This document shows, piece after piece, positions 25,425 to 33,801 of a DNA stretch of 64,000 nucleotides. Made by a program: the position numbers and the translations under genes. Each line of letters opens with the position of its first letter. The stretch's first letter is position 1. The stretch comes from Mesorhizobium erdmanii USDA 3471 (lineage in GTDB: Bacteria > Pseudomonadota > Alphaproteobacteria > Rhizobiales > Rhizobiaceae). Under the pieces are notes generated by a model. That model saw only the letters and a program-made list of their open reading frames with translations. It did no database searches and was not told the origin of the DNA. The stretch covers positions 395,227 through 459,226 of the forward strand of contig NZ_KI421454.1 of the NCBI RefSeq assembly GCF_000472705.1. The letters are read 5' to 3'.

Positions 25425-25514
25425 GAACGCAGGACGCAGCTCATAAAAAGTTGTCTTCATCCCATTCATGGGTTTGCTCAACAGCGCGGCAGGAAGACAG
25501 GCCGGCACCAGGCG

Positions 25515-25530
25515 TGTCGTGAATTGGACA
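25515..25530 (-). promoter_or_regulatory. NifA upstream activator site (decayed nifH)
   Basis: TGTCGTGAATTGGACA fits TGT-N10-ACA. It is 91 bases from the -24 element, the same spacing as in the P450 cassette. Confidence 0.7.
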
Positions 25531-25611
25531 AGCCCGACGACAGGTTGCGGCCGCCTTTTCAGGAACGGCCCGACAGGATTGCTGGGGAGGCAAGCTGAAT
25601 TCACGCCGCGT

Positions 25612-27543
25612 TCAACCGTGTTGCACATTGGTCTCATCGCACCCCTTTGTCAGTTCCAAGGCCTGCCGCTCGAACAGGCGGCGGTAGATGCCGTCGCGAC
25701 GGATCAGCGCGGCATGGTCGCCCTGCTCGGTGATGCAACCACGGTCGAAGACAAGCAGCCGGTCGAGTGCCCGCACCGTCGAGAGCCGGTGCGCAATGAC
25801 GAGCGTGGTGCGCCCGACCATGAGCCGCTCCATCGCCTTCTGGATCAGCACCTCCGATTCCGAGTCGAGGCTTGATGTCGCCTCGTCCAGAATGAGGATC
25901 GGGGCATCGGCGAGGAAGGCGCGCGCTATCGCCACACGCTGGCGCTCGCCGCCTGAGAGCTTCACGCCGCGTTCGCCGACCAGCGTACCGTAGCCGTTCG
26001 GCAGGCGTGCAATGAAGTCATGCGCGCTGGCGAGCCGCGCCGCCTGCTCAATGTCGGACCGAGAAGCACCCGGCCGCCCATAGGCTATGTTCTCGGCCAG
26101 CGAGCGGTGGAACAGGAGGGGCTCCTGCTGTACGATCGCGATCTGCGAGCGCAGCGAACCCTGCGTCACCCGCGAAATGTCCTGCCCATCGATCAAGATT
26201 CGTCCAGCATCCAGGTCGTAAAGCCGCTGGATGAGCTTGACGAAGGTGGTCTTGCCGGAGCCAGAGGGGCCGACCAGACCGACCCGCGCGCCGGCCTCAA
26301 TCGAAATCGACAAGTCGCTGTAGAAGGGCGACCAATGATTGCCGTAGTGGAAATGGACGCTCTCAAAATCGATGTGACCCTTCGTGATCCGGATCGGCTT
26401 GGCGCCCGGAACATCGGCCACGTCGGGCGGCTGGCTGTAGGTTTCGACCAGTTCCTCCATCTCATTTGCAGAGCGCTGGATGTTGCGCACGTGCATGGAA
26501 ACATCTCGCAAGTAGCCATACAGGACGGTGAAAGACGCGAGCACCAAGGCGATGTCGCCTGGGGTAGCCTGGCCGCGCGACCACACGAATAAGGCATAAC
26601 CGATCAAAGCCGCTCTCATCGCAAGAAGCATGATTCCTTGGAATGCAGCACTGACCGTTCCGCGCACCCAAGTCCGGCGGGTGCGGTGCCGCCACTTGGA
26701 GATGACTTTCGCGAGGCGATGATCTTCCCGCACCTCGGCGCCGAAGCCTTTGACCACCGCGTTACAGCTGATCGCGTCGGCAAGCGAGCCGCCAAGCCTC
26801 GTGTCCCAGTTGTTTGCAAGACTTGCCGCTGGCGCCACATAGCCGAGCGACAGGATAATGATCAGCGCCACATAGCCAACCGAGCCGCAGGCGATGATCA
26901 ACCCCATCATCGGCCAATACCAGCCGAGCAGAACGCTCGACCCCACGAGCATGATGAGCGACGGGAACAACGCGAAAAGGATCGTGTCGTTGAGGATGCA
27001 GAGCGCCCACATGCCGCGCGTGATCTTGCGTACCGTCGAGCCGGCGAAGGTTTTCGCATGCCAATCGGTCGAAAAGCGCTGGACGCGATGGAACGCATCG
27101 CTGGCGATGTCCGACATCATCTTCAGAATGAAATCATTGTAGGCAATGAAGGCGACGTTGCGCATGACGACGGCGCCGAGTGCGAGCGCAATCAACATTG
27201 AAAAGGCCGCAAGAGCCGCATCCCACACGACGGCGTCGGCTGCCGCTCCCTGGGCGACCGCGTCTACCAGCCGTCCGGAATAGAGCGGCATCAGAACGTC
27301 AAGGAGCGTTGCGACAAGCACCGCAATCATAATGATCGCGAGCCGGACCGGCTGCCTGTTCCAGTGGCGTATGGTGAAGGCGAAAACGTCGCGAAAGGCG
27401 GCGCCGCGCAGATCGATGTGAAAACGCCGCGTGGCTTTGTACGAGCGCAGCAGGACGCTCGGTCTCAAGAAACCTGAAATGGAAGGTCTGCGTGAGGACG
27501 AAAACATCGCTCGGAATGCGGGGGGCTGACCTGGACCTGACAT
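25612..27543 (-). CDS. ABC exporter, fused membrane and ATPase domains
   Basis: A 643-residue half-transporter. An ABC transmembrane domain (about residues 60-350, six spans) is followed by an ATPase domain with Walker A GPSGSGKTT, signature KLSGGERQRVAIARA, Walker B LILDEATSSLDSESE and a switch His in IAHRLSTV. It belongs to the MsbA/MDR-like lipid and peptide exporters and would act as a homodimer in the inner membrane. The ATG at 27543 follows GAAGGAAAGAAAGCAAC. The first ten codons (MSGPGQPPAF) resemble the nifH start, and the promoter is a nifH-type cassette, so expression in bacteroids is expected. Substrate unknown. Confidence 0.9.
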   Translation of the reverse strand: MSGPGQPPAFRAMFSSSRRPSISGFLRPSVLLRSYKATRRFHIDLRGAAFRDVFAFTIRHWNRQPVRLAIIMIAVLVATLLDVLMPLYSGRLVDAVAQGAAADAVVWDAALAAFSMLIALALGAVVMRNVAFIAYNDFILKMMSDIASDAFHRVQRFSTDWHAKTFAGSTVRKITRGMWALCILNDTILFALFPSLIMLVGSSVLLGWYWPMMGLIIACGSVGYVALIIILSLGYVAPAASLANNWDTRLGGSLADAISCNAVVKGFGAEVREDHRLAKVISKWRHRTRRTWVRGTVSAAFQGIMLLAMRAALIGYALFVWSRGQATPGDIALVLASFTVLYGYLRDVSMHVRNIQRSANEMEELVETYSQPPDVADVPGAKPIRITKGHIDFESVHFHYGNHWSPFYSDLSISIEAGARVGLVGPSGSGKTTFVKLIQRLYDLDAGRILIDGQDISRVTQGSLRSQIAIVQQEPLLFHRSLAENIAYGRPGASRSDIEQAARLASAHDFIARLPNGYGTLVGERGVKLSGGERQRVAIARAFLADAPILILDEATSSLDSESEVLIQKAMERLMVGRTTLVIAHRLSTVRALDRLLVFDRGCITEQGDHAALIRRDGIYRRLFERQALELTKGCDETNVQHG

Positions 27544-27634
27544 GTTGCTTTCTTTCCTTCGTTCCATCGATCGCGATGTCACCCGCGAGATGAATATCGG
27601 CCGCGGGCACGCGCTGCCCTACGAGGAGAGAACC

Positions 27635-27650
27635 GCAAAAGCCGCGCCAA
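27635..27650 (-). promoter_or_regulatory. Sigma-54 promoter of the ABC exporter
   Basis: Minus strand TTGGCGCGGCTTTTGC: intact GG and GC elements 10 bases apart, one change (A to G) in the -24 box. It lies 92 bases upstream of the exporter ATG. Confidence 0.7.
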
Positions 27651-27739
27651 AGGCTCAGAAAGAAGCTCAGAAGAATTTTCTGCATATTCTACAATGACAA
27701 ACGAGGTCTCAGCAGGGCAACGGGGGCGTAACAGTGCCG

Positions 27740-27755
27740 TGTCGCGCACTCGACA
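27740..27755 (-). promoter_or_regulatory. NifA upstream activator site (ABC exporter)
   Basis: TGTCGCGCACTCGACA, exact TGT-N10-ACA, 90 bases from the -24 element. Confidence 0.75.
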
Positions 27756-27882
27756 AACCCGACAGGACGCCTCGGTCGCGCGGGCATCCTTGGCGAACGG
27801 CCCGACAGGATTGCTCCTCACGCGAGGCGGAATCTACGCCCGCCCGATTCAACGGCGTTCCGCGTTGAACAATTCCCGCCGA

Positions 27883-27898
27883 TGTCGGACATGCGACA
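27883..27898 (+). promoter_or_regulatory. NifA upstream activator site (iscN remnant-nifS operon)
   Basis: TGTCGGACATGCGACA, exact TGT-N10-ACA and itself nearly palindromic. The -24 element is 46 bases downstream, closer than for the other promoters here. Confidence 0.7.
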
Positions 27899-27943
27899 TA
27901 GCAGTGTTAGAGCCATCATGTTGTTTTGAAATGATTCCCTTCT

Positions 27944-27959
27944 TTGGCACGGTCCATGC
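27944..27959 (+). promoter_or_regulatory. Sigma-54 promoter of the nifS-nifW operon
   Basis: TTGGCACGGTCCATGC: perfect -24, with ATGC at -12. It is 44 bases before the iscN remnant and 273 before nifS. Confidence 0.7.
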
Positions 27960-28002
27960 GTAGCTGTTCGCGAACGCGTCCGGCCTGAAGGAGAGACAGT
28001 CC

Positions 28003-28156
28003 ATGATCAAGCGCACCGAAAACGCCGTGGCCTAAAGACCGCGCTTGCCGGGGGCCGAGCCGGCGCAACGCTGGCGCACCAAGGTCGAGGCGGGTTGCCG
28101 CGCCGGCGCCAAGAAGCGCGCAGGCCGAATGTGGCGGCGGCAACTCCTTCGGCTAA
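28003..28156 (+). pseudogene. Remnant of iscN/HesB-type Fe-S scaffold gene
   Basis: The 5' end (ATG at 28003, AAGGAGAG upstream) reads MIKRTENAVA and then stops. In the same frame, downstream, comes KVEAGCRAGAKKRAGRM, matching KVEAGGCAG-KY-MGL of A-type scaffolds. In another frame the end is CGGGNSFG followed by a stop at 28156, matching the C-terminal CxCGxSF metal-binding motif with one Cys lost. The middle 50 or so residues are deleted. Rhizobia usually carry this gene directly before nifS, so it is a decayed member of the nifS operon. Confidence 0.75.
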
Positions 28157-28157
28157 C

Positions 28158-28178
28158 CATCATCATCATCATCATCAT
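28158..28178 (+). repeat. (CAT)7 microsatellite
   Basis: Seven uninterrupted CAT units directly after the iscN remnant stop codon and 53 bases before nifS. Such a tract can change length by slippage; here it lies in the nifS leader. Confidence 0.9.
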
Positions 28179-28231
28179 GACAGACCGGGCGTGCGCCTTG
28201 TGTGATTGCGCTCAGGAGAAGGATCACATCC

Positions 28232-29488
28232 ATGAGACCTGTTTATCTGGACAACAACGCAACGACACGGGTCGATCCTGAAGTCGTTCAAGCAATGCTG
28301 CCGTTTTTTACCGACCAATTCGGCAACCCTTCGTCGAGCCACGATTTTGGCGCTTCCGCCGGGGCGGCGGTGAGAAAGGCGCGCCTGCGGGTGCAAACGC
28401 TGATCGGAGCGGAGTTCGACGACGAGATCACCTTCACCTCGGGCGGGACGGAAAGCGACAACGCCGCGATCCTCTCGGCGCTCGAGGTGATGCCTGAGCG
28501 CACAGAGATCGTGACTTCCGCAGTCGAGCATTCGGCCGTGCTGACGCTTTGCGCCCACCTTGAGAAGACGCGCGGCATCAAGGTGCATAGGATCCCGGTG
28601 GATCGCCACGGCCGGCTCGACCTCGACACTTATAAGGCCGCCCTCACCCCGCGCGTGGCGATCGTCTCGATCATGTCGGCGAACAACGAGACCGGAACGA
28701 TCTTCCCGGTGGTCGAGCTTGCTGAGTTGGCCAAGGAAGTCGGCGCCCTTTTTCATACCGACGCGGTGCAAGCGGTCGGCAAGCTTGCGATCGACTTGAA
28801 ATCGACGGCAATCGATATGCTGTCTCTCTCCGGTCACAAATTACACGGACCGAAAGGGATCGGCGCACTTTATATAAAGCGCGGCGTGCGCTTCTGTCCG
28901 CTGATCAAGGGGGGAGGCCAGGAGGGCAACCGCCGCGCGGGCACGGAGAATACGCCAGGCATCGTCGGCCTCGGCGTGGCAGCCGATCTTGCCTTGAACT
29001 TCATGGACGACGCGAACACACGGGTAAAGGCGTTGCGCGACCGCCTGGAGAAGGAACTTCTCCAGTGCATCCCAGACGCCTTCGTCGCCGGCGATTTGCT
29101 AAAGCGGTTGCCGAATACCGCAAACATCGCCTTTGGAGATATCGAAGGTGAGGGCATACTGCATTTCCTCAATCGCGAGGGCATCGCCTGCTCCTCCGGC
29201 TCTGCTTGCGCCTGCGGCTCGCTGGAGCCGAGCCACGTCTTGGTGGCGATGAATATCCCCAATAACGCGGCACACGGCGCAATCCGTTTCTCCTTTTCGC
29301 GCAACAACGGCGAGGAGGACGTCGACCGCGTGCTCGAGGTCATGCCCGGGATCGTTAAGAAGCTGCGTGAGCTTTCCCCATCTGCCAGCCAGGCGAGAGG
29401 ACTTCAATCAACTCCAGGCCTGGGCGACAAGGCAAACCCGACCACCGTTTCCGGCCCAGGAGAAAGCAATGCGCAGTTGTTTCGCTGA
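28232..29488 (+). CDS. nifS: NifS cysteine desulfurase
   Basis: A 418-residue PLP enzyme that releases sulfur from cysteine for nitrogenase Fe-S cluster assembly. Visible features: VYLDNNATT start, EHSAV motif near 99-103, PLP lysine Lys203 in SLSGHKLHGPKG, and catalytic cysteine Cys326 in CSSGSACACGS. ATG at 28232 follows AGGAGAAGGATC. The C-terminus extends about 25 residues past the usual end and overlaps nifW by 20 bases. The partner scaffold gene iscN directly upstream is broken. Confidence 0.93.
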   Translation: MRPVYLDNNATTRVDPEVVQAMLPFFTDQFGNPSSSHDFGASAGAAVRKARLRVQTLIGAEFDDEITFTSGGTESDNAAILSALEVMPERTEIVTSAVEHSAVLTLCAHLEKTRGIKVHRIPVDRHGRLDLDTYKAALTPRVAIVSIMSANNETGTIFPVVELAELAKEVGALFHTDAVQAVGKLAIDLKSTAIDMLSLSGHKLHGPKGIGALYIKRGVRFCPLIKGGGQEGNRRAGTENTPGIVGLGVAADLALNFMDDANTRVKALRDRLEKELLQCIPDAFVAGDLLKRLPNTANIAFGDIEGEGILHFLNREGIACSSGSACACGSLEPSHVLVAMNIPNNAAHGAIRFSFSRNNGEEDVDRVLEVMPGIVKKLRELSPSASQARGLQSTPGLGDKANPTTVSGPGESNAQLFR

Positions 29489-29852
29489 AAGCCGTGCCAT
29501 CGATGTCACCGACATCCTCGCCCGGCTGAAGAGCCTGTCGGCTGCGGAGGAGTTCTTCGCAGTCCTTGGCATCTCTTATGATCCGAAGGTGCTCAATGTC
29601 TCACGGCTGCATATCCTGAAGCGCATGGGCCAATATCTCGCTGAAGAGGATTTCGCCGGTCTTCCCGACGGGGTGATCGCCGCGCGGGCGCGTGCGACAT
29701 TGGAACGCGCCTATGAGGATTTCGCGACATCCTCGCCACTCACCCACCGGGTCTTCAAGGTGCTCAAAGAGCACGATCCCGACAAACCGGCCACTCGGGA
29801 CCACACCTTTGTCCCGTTCGAGTCGATCCTGAGGCGGTTCGGGACAGAATGA
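29469..29852 (+). CDS. nifW: NifW, nitrogenase-stabilising protein
   Basis: A 127-residue NifW: residues 12-60 (DILARLKSLSAAEEFFAVLG, then YDPKVLNVSRLHILKRMGQYL) and the ending FVPFESILRRFG are characteristic. NifW associates with the MoFe protein and protects it from oxygen. It starts within the end of nifS (AGGAGAAAGCA upstream), indicating co-translation. The fixA promoter lies just downstream. Confidence 0.92.
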   Translation: MRSCFAESRAIDVTDILARLKSLSAAEEFFAVLGISYDPKVLNVSRLHILKRMGQYLAEEDFAGLPDGVIAARARATLERAYEDFATSSPLTHRVFKVLKEHDPDKPATRDHTFVPFESILRRFGTE

Positions 29853-29877
29853 ACGCGACACGAGTGCGACGCGACAA

Positions 29878-29893
29878 TGTCGAAAAGCCGACA
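29878..29893 (+). promoter_or_regulatory. NifA upstream activator site (fixABCX)
   Basis: TGTCGAAAAGCCGACA, exact TGT-N10-ACA, 77 bases upstream of the -24 element at 29970. Confidence 0.75.
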
Positions 29894-29969
29894 AACTCGG
29901 TCATCACGACGGCACCGTTCGGAAGAAAACAACCCCATGTCAAAAGGAAACAGAGCAACGCAAAGCGGT

Positions 29970-29985
29970 TGGCACGAATGATGCT
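29970..29985 (+). promoter_or_regulatory. Sigma-54 promoter of fixABCX
   Basis: TTGGCACGAATGATGC: perfect -24 and GC in register at -12, 54 bases before the fixA start. Confidence 0.8.
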
Positions 29986-30038
29986 GCGAAGGAGATGAAC
30001 GCCAGGGCCGCTTGCGGATTGGAGCCGAGAAAGACGCA

Positions 30039-30890
30039 ATGCACATTGTAATCTGTATCAAGCAGGTGCCGGACTCCGCGCAGATACGTGTTCACCCGGT
30101 GACGAACACGATCATGCGCCAGGGCGTGCCGACCATCATCAACCCTTACGACCTGTTCGCCCTCGAAGAGGCACTGAGATTGCGCGACGCCCATGGCGGC
30201 GAGGTCACCGTGCTTACGATGGGTCCGCCGATGGCAGAAGATGCGCTGCGCAAGGCGCTCACCTATGGCGCCGACCGCGCGGTACTCTTGACCGACCGCT
30301 GTTTTGCCGGCTCCGACACGCTGGCGACGTCCTTCGCGCTTTCTCGGGCAATCGTGAGAATTGGCGAGACCTTTGGCGCGCCGGACATCGTCTTCGCCGG
30401 CAAGCAGACGATTGATGGCGATACCGCCCAGGTCGGGCCCGGCATCGCCAAGCGCCTCGGCCTCCTGCAGTTCACCTATGTGGCGAAGATCGACTCTATC
30501 GATGTCGATGCGCGCGAGATCACCGTCAAGCGCCGTTCGGAAGGCGGTACGCAGATGCTGAAAAGCAGGCTGCCTTGCCTCGTCACAATGCTGGAAGGCA
30601 CCAACGAAATCCGCAGGGGCTCGCTCGACGACGCCATGCGCGCCGCGCGCAGCCAGATCGTGAAATGGAGCGCGGCCGAAGCTGGCATTGACGACCTCAA
30701 CAAATGCGGCCTGCGCGGCTCGCCGACGGTCGTCAAGCGCGTTTTCGCCCCTACCACGCGGGCGGAAAAGGCGACGCAGATCGACATGACCGACAAGACG
30801 CAGCACGACCTCGCTGACGAACTGATCGCCTCAATCTTTACCCGCCAGCCAGCGCTGGAACACGAACTCGCCTTCGACGGCGGCCAGTGA
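30039..30890 (+). CDS. fixA: FixA, electron-transfer flavoprotein beta-like subunit
   Basis: A 283-residue ETF beta-family protein (MHIVICIKQVPDS start, NPYDLFALEEALRL, and GKQTIDGDTAQVGP nucleotide-binding loop). With FixB it forms the flavoprotein part of the FixABCX complex, which bifurcates electrons from NADH to quinone and ferredoxin/flavodoxin for nitrogenase. ATG at 30039 is preferred over an upstream TTG because it begins the conserved strand. Confidence 0.94.
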   Translation: MHIVICIKQVPDSAQIRVHPVTNTIMRQGVPTIINPYDLFALEEALRLRDAHGGEVTVLTMGPPMAEDALRKALTYGADRAVLLTDRCFAGSDTLATSFALSRAIVRIGETFGAPDIVFAGKQTIDGDTAQVGPGIAKRLGLLQFTYVAKIDSIDVDAREITVKRRSEGGTQMLKSRLPCLVTMLEGTNEIRRGSLDDAMRAARSQIVKWSAAEAGIDDLNKCGLRGSPTVVKRVFAPTTRAEKATQIDMTDKTQHDLADELIASIFTRQPALEHELAFDGGQ

Positions 30891-30910
30891 CGGGACGGCA
30901 AGGAGAGATG

Positions 30911-32014
30911 ATGTCGAACGCTAACCGCGAAGCCCCTCCTTCCGCCGGCCGTGCCGGCATCAAGAGGGAATTGCCTGAGCACTTTAGGGACTATCGGCAC
31001 GTCTGGGTTTTCATCGAACTGGAACGCGGCGAGGTCCATCCCGTGTCCTTCGAACTGCTTGGCGAAGGCCGCAAGCTCGCCGACAAGCTAGGCATCCAGC
31101 TTGCGGGGATCGTGCTCGGACCGCCGGGTGAGGCCACGCAGCATGCCATTGCCGAGGCCTTTGCTTACGGCGCCGACCTTGTCTATCTCGTCGAGGCACC
31201 GTTGCTTGCCGACTATCGCAACGAGCCTTTCACCAAGGCGATGACGGATCTGGTCAATACCCACAAACCGGAGATCCTGCTTCTTGGTGCCACCACGCTC
31301 GGCAGGGATCTCGCTGGCTCAGTAGCGACGACCTTGCTGACAGGGCTCACTGCCGACTGTACCGAACTCGATGTGGTCGACGGTTCGCTCGCTGCGACCC
31401 GTCCGACTTTCGGCGGTTCCTTGCTATGCACGATCTATACGCTCAACTACCGGCCGCAGATGGCCACCGTACGACCGAGGGTTATGGCCATGCCACCGCG
31501 GACGGATAAGCCGGTCGGGCGTGTCATCCGGCACAAGCTGTCAATGACCGAGGAAGAGATCATCACCAAAGTCCTTGGCTTCAACCTCGATCGCCAATCG
31601 GCAAAGGCAAATCTCGCCTACGCCGACATCGTGGTTGCCGGAGGCCTCGGTCTGGGCTCAGCGGAGAATTTGCAGCTTGTGAAGAATCTAGCGCGGGCAA
31701 TCGGCGCCGAATATGGCTGTTCGCGCCCGCTGGTCCAGAAGGGCTGGATGCCGGCCGATCGGCAGGTTGGCCAAACGGGCAAGACCATCCGGCCAAAGCT
31801 CTACATAGCGGCCGGGATTTCCGGCGCCATTCAGCATCGGGTTGGCGTGGAGGGGGCTGATTTGATCGTAGCCATCAACACCGACCCGAACGCCCCGATC
31901 TTCGACTTTGCCCACCTCGGCATCGTCACCGACGCAATCCGTTTCCTGCCGGCATTGACGGAAGCTTTCACCCGGCGGCTGTCGCCGCACAGCCACGACA
32001 AGCTTGCGAGCTAA
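30911..32014 (+). CDS. fixB: FixB, electron-transfer flavoprotein alpha-like subunit
   Basis: A 367-residue ETF alpha-family protein. The C-terminal FAD domain has VVAGGLGLGSAEN, VGQTGKTIRPKLYIAAGISGAIQH and INTDPNAPIFDFA. It binds the second FAD of the FixAB pair. Two adjacent ATGs (30908, 30911) compete; AAGGAGA spacing favours 30911. It lies 20 bases after fixA. Confidence 0.94.
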   Translation: MSNANREAPPSAGRAGIKRELPEHFRDYRHVWVFIELERGEVHPVSFELLGEGRKLADKLGIQLAGIVLGPPGEATQHAIAEAFAYGADLVYLVEAPLLADYRNEPFTKAMTDLVNTHKPEILLLGATTLGRDLAGSVATTLLTGLTADCTELDVVDGSLAATRPTFGGSLLCTIYTLNYRPQMATVRPRVMAMPPRTDKPVGRVIRHKLSMTEEEIITKVLGFNLDRQSAKANLAYADIVVAGGLGLGSAENLQLVKNLARAIGAEYGCSRPLVQKGWMPADRQVGQTGKTIRPKLYIAAGISGAIQHRVGVEGADLIVAINTDPNAPIFDFAHLGIVTDAIRFLPALTEAFTRRLSPHSHDKLAS

Positions 32015-32025
32015 GGGAGAGGGCC

Positions 32026-33333
32026 ATGATCGAGGAAGAATTCGACGCCATCGTCGTCGGGGCCGGTATGTCCGGAAACGCGGCCGCCTACACCATGGCA
32101 AGCCAGGGCCTGACGGTGCTGCAGTTGGAGCGCGGCGAGTATCCGGGCTCCAAGAATGTCCAGGGCGCCATCATGTACGCCGACATGTTGGAGCAAATCA
32201 TTCCGGATTTCCGGGATGATGCGCCTCTCGAGCGGCATCTGGTCGAGCAGCGATTCTGGGTGATGGACGACACCTCCCACACCGGGATGCAGTATCGATC
32301 GGACGATTTCAACGAGGCGAAGCCCAATCGCTACACGATCATCCGCGCCCAATTCGACAAGTGGTTTTCGCGCAAGGTGCGCCAGGCCGGCGCGACGGTG
32401 CTGTGCGAGACGACGGTGACCGAACTTGTCCGCAATGCCAGCGGCAAGGTGATCGGCGTGCGCACCGACCGGGCTGGCGGGCCGATCTACGCGGACGTCG
32501 TCGTGCTCGCAGAAGGTGTCAACGGACTGCTCGGTACACGGGCCGGCCTGCGCAAGATGCCGAAGCCAGAAAGCGTGGCGCTCGCTGTCAAGGAAATGCA
32601 TTTCCTACCCGATGAGGTCATTGAGCAGCGGTTCGGCCTCCAGGGCGACGAAGGCTGCGTGATCGAAGCGGCGGGCACGATTTCCCGCAGCATGGCCGGA
32701 CTGGCCTTCCTCTACACCAACAAGGAGTCGATCTCTCTCGGCATCGGCTGCCTCGTCTCCGATTTCGCCCAGACAATGGAGAGCCCTTACGTCCTCCTCG
32801 ACAACTTCAAAAACCATCCTTCGATCCGGCCGCTGATCGCGGGCTCGGAAGTCAAGGAGTATTCCGCGCATCTCATTCCCGAAGGTGGCTACAAGGCAAT
32901 TCCGCAGCTCTTCGGCGACGGTTGGGTGGCGGTCGGTGATGCCGCCCAACTGAACAACGCTATTCACCGCGAGGGTTCGAACCTTGCCATGACTTCCGGT
33001 CGCATCGCGGGCGAGGCAATCATTGAGATCAAGGGCCGCAACCAGCCGATGATCAGGAGGAACCTCGCCCTCTACAAGACCATGCTGGACAAGTCCTTCG
33101 TAGTCAAAGACCTGATGAAATATAAGGACATGCCGGCCCTGATACACACCAATTCCCGCAATTTCTTCATGACTTACCCGCAGTTGATGTCGCAGGCCGC
33201 GCAGAACTTCATGCGGGTCGACGGAACCCCGAAAATCGAGAAGGAAAAGGCGACCACTGCTGCCTTCATCAAGGCGCGTTCGCGCTGGGGGCTGATCAGC
33301 GATGTGGTCCGCCTGGCACTCGCCTGGCGCTGA
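32026..33333 (+). CDS. fixC: FixC, ETF-quinone oxidoreductase-like flavoprotein
   Basis: A 435-residue FAD protein of the geranylgeranyl-reductase/ETF-QO family. The dinucleotide motif is VVGAGMSGNAAAYTMA at residues 9-24, and the C-terminal FAD loop is VAVGDAAQLNNAIHREGSN. It passes electrons to the quinone pool as part of FixABCX on the membrane. Start 32026 with GGGAGAG upstream, 11 bases after fixB. Confidence 0.95.
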   Translation: MIEEEFDAIVVGAGMSGNAAAYTMASQGLTVLQLERGEYPGSKNVQGAIMYADMLEQIIPDFRDDAPLERHLVEQRFWVMDDTSHTGMQYRSDDFNEAKPNRYTIIRAQFDKWFSRKVRQAGATVLCETTVTELVRNASGKVIGVRTDRAGGPIYADVVVLAEGVNGLLGTRAGLRKMPKPESVALAVKEMHFLPDEVIEQRFGLQGDEGCVIEAAGTISRSMAGLAFLYTNKESISLGIGCLVSDFAQTMESPYVLLDNFKNHPSIRPLIAGSEVKEYSAHLIPEGGYKAIPQLFGDGWVAVGDAAQLNNAIHREGSNLAMTSGRIAGEAIIEIKGRNQPMIRRNLALYKTMLDKSFVVKDLMKYKDMPALIHTNSRNFFMTYPQLMSQAAQNFMRVDGTPKIEKEKATTAAFIKARSRWGLISDVVRLALAWR

Positions 33334-33345
33334 AGGAGAAACAGG

Positions 33346-33645
33346 ATGACGATGGCCGTGACGAAGTTACGTGTCGAGGAGAAGCTTTATCAGAACCGCT
33401 ATCTGGTCGATCCGGGCCGCCCGCATATCAAAGTGCGACCGCATGAGAGGCCGAGCGCGAACCTGCTCGCGCTGACACACATCTGCCCGGCCAAGTGCTA
33501 TGAGTTGAACGACAAGGGACAGGTGGAGACGACTTCCGACGGCTGCATGGAATGCGGCACCTGTCGCGTGCTGTGCGAGGCCAGCGGTGAGATCGTGTGG
33601 AATTACCCGCGCGGCGGCTTCGGGGTTCTCTTCAAGTTCGGATGA
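33346..33645 (+). CDS. fixX: FixX, ferredoxin-like protein
   Basis: A 99-residue ferredoxin-like subunit with CPAKCYELND and CMECGTCRVLC, giving one [4Fe-4S] cluster. It is the ETF-QO iron-sulfur partner of FixC. It lies 12 bases after fixC, with nifA 156 bases further on. Confidence 0.94.
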   Translation: MTMAVTKLRVEEKLYQNRYLVDPGRPHIKVRPHERPSANLLALTHICPAKCYELNDKGQVETTSDGCMECGTCRVLCEASGEIVWNYPRGGFGVLFKFG

Positions 33646-33801
33646 CTGGCGCAAAGAGCGGGAAACGAGAGGCTCGCAATGCGGTCAAGACCGCCAATAT
33701 TGTTCACAATTGCCGAAAGGCTGAAAATACTATGTTTCTGGAACTCAAAATACAAAAAAGGGCTTGGGAGGAGCACGTTGGACAACCCTTGAGGTGTTTG
33801 C

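Noticed and set aside
26638..27201. A 187-codon plus-strand frame within the ABC exporter
   Set aside because: Antisense to the conserved membrane domain, strongly charged, without a ribosome site.
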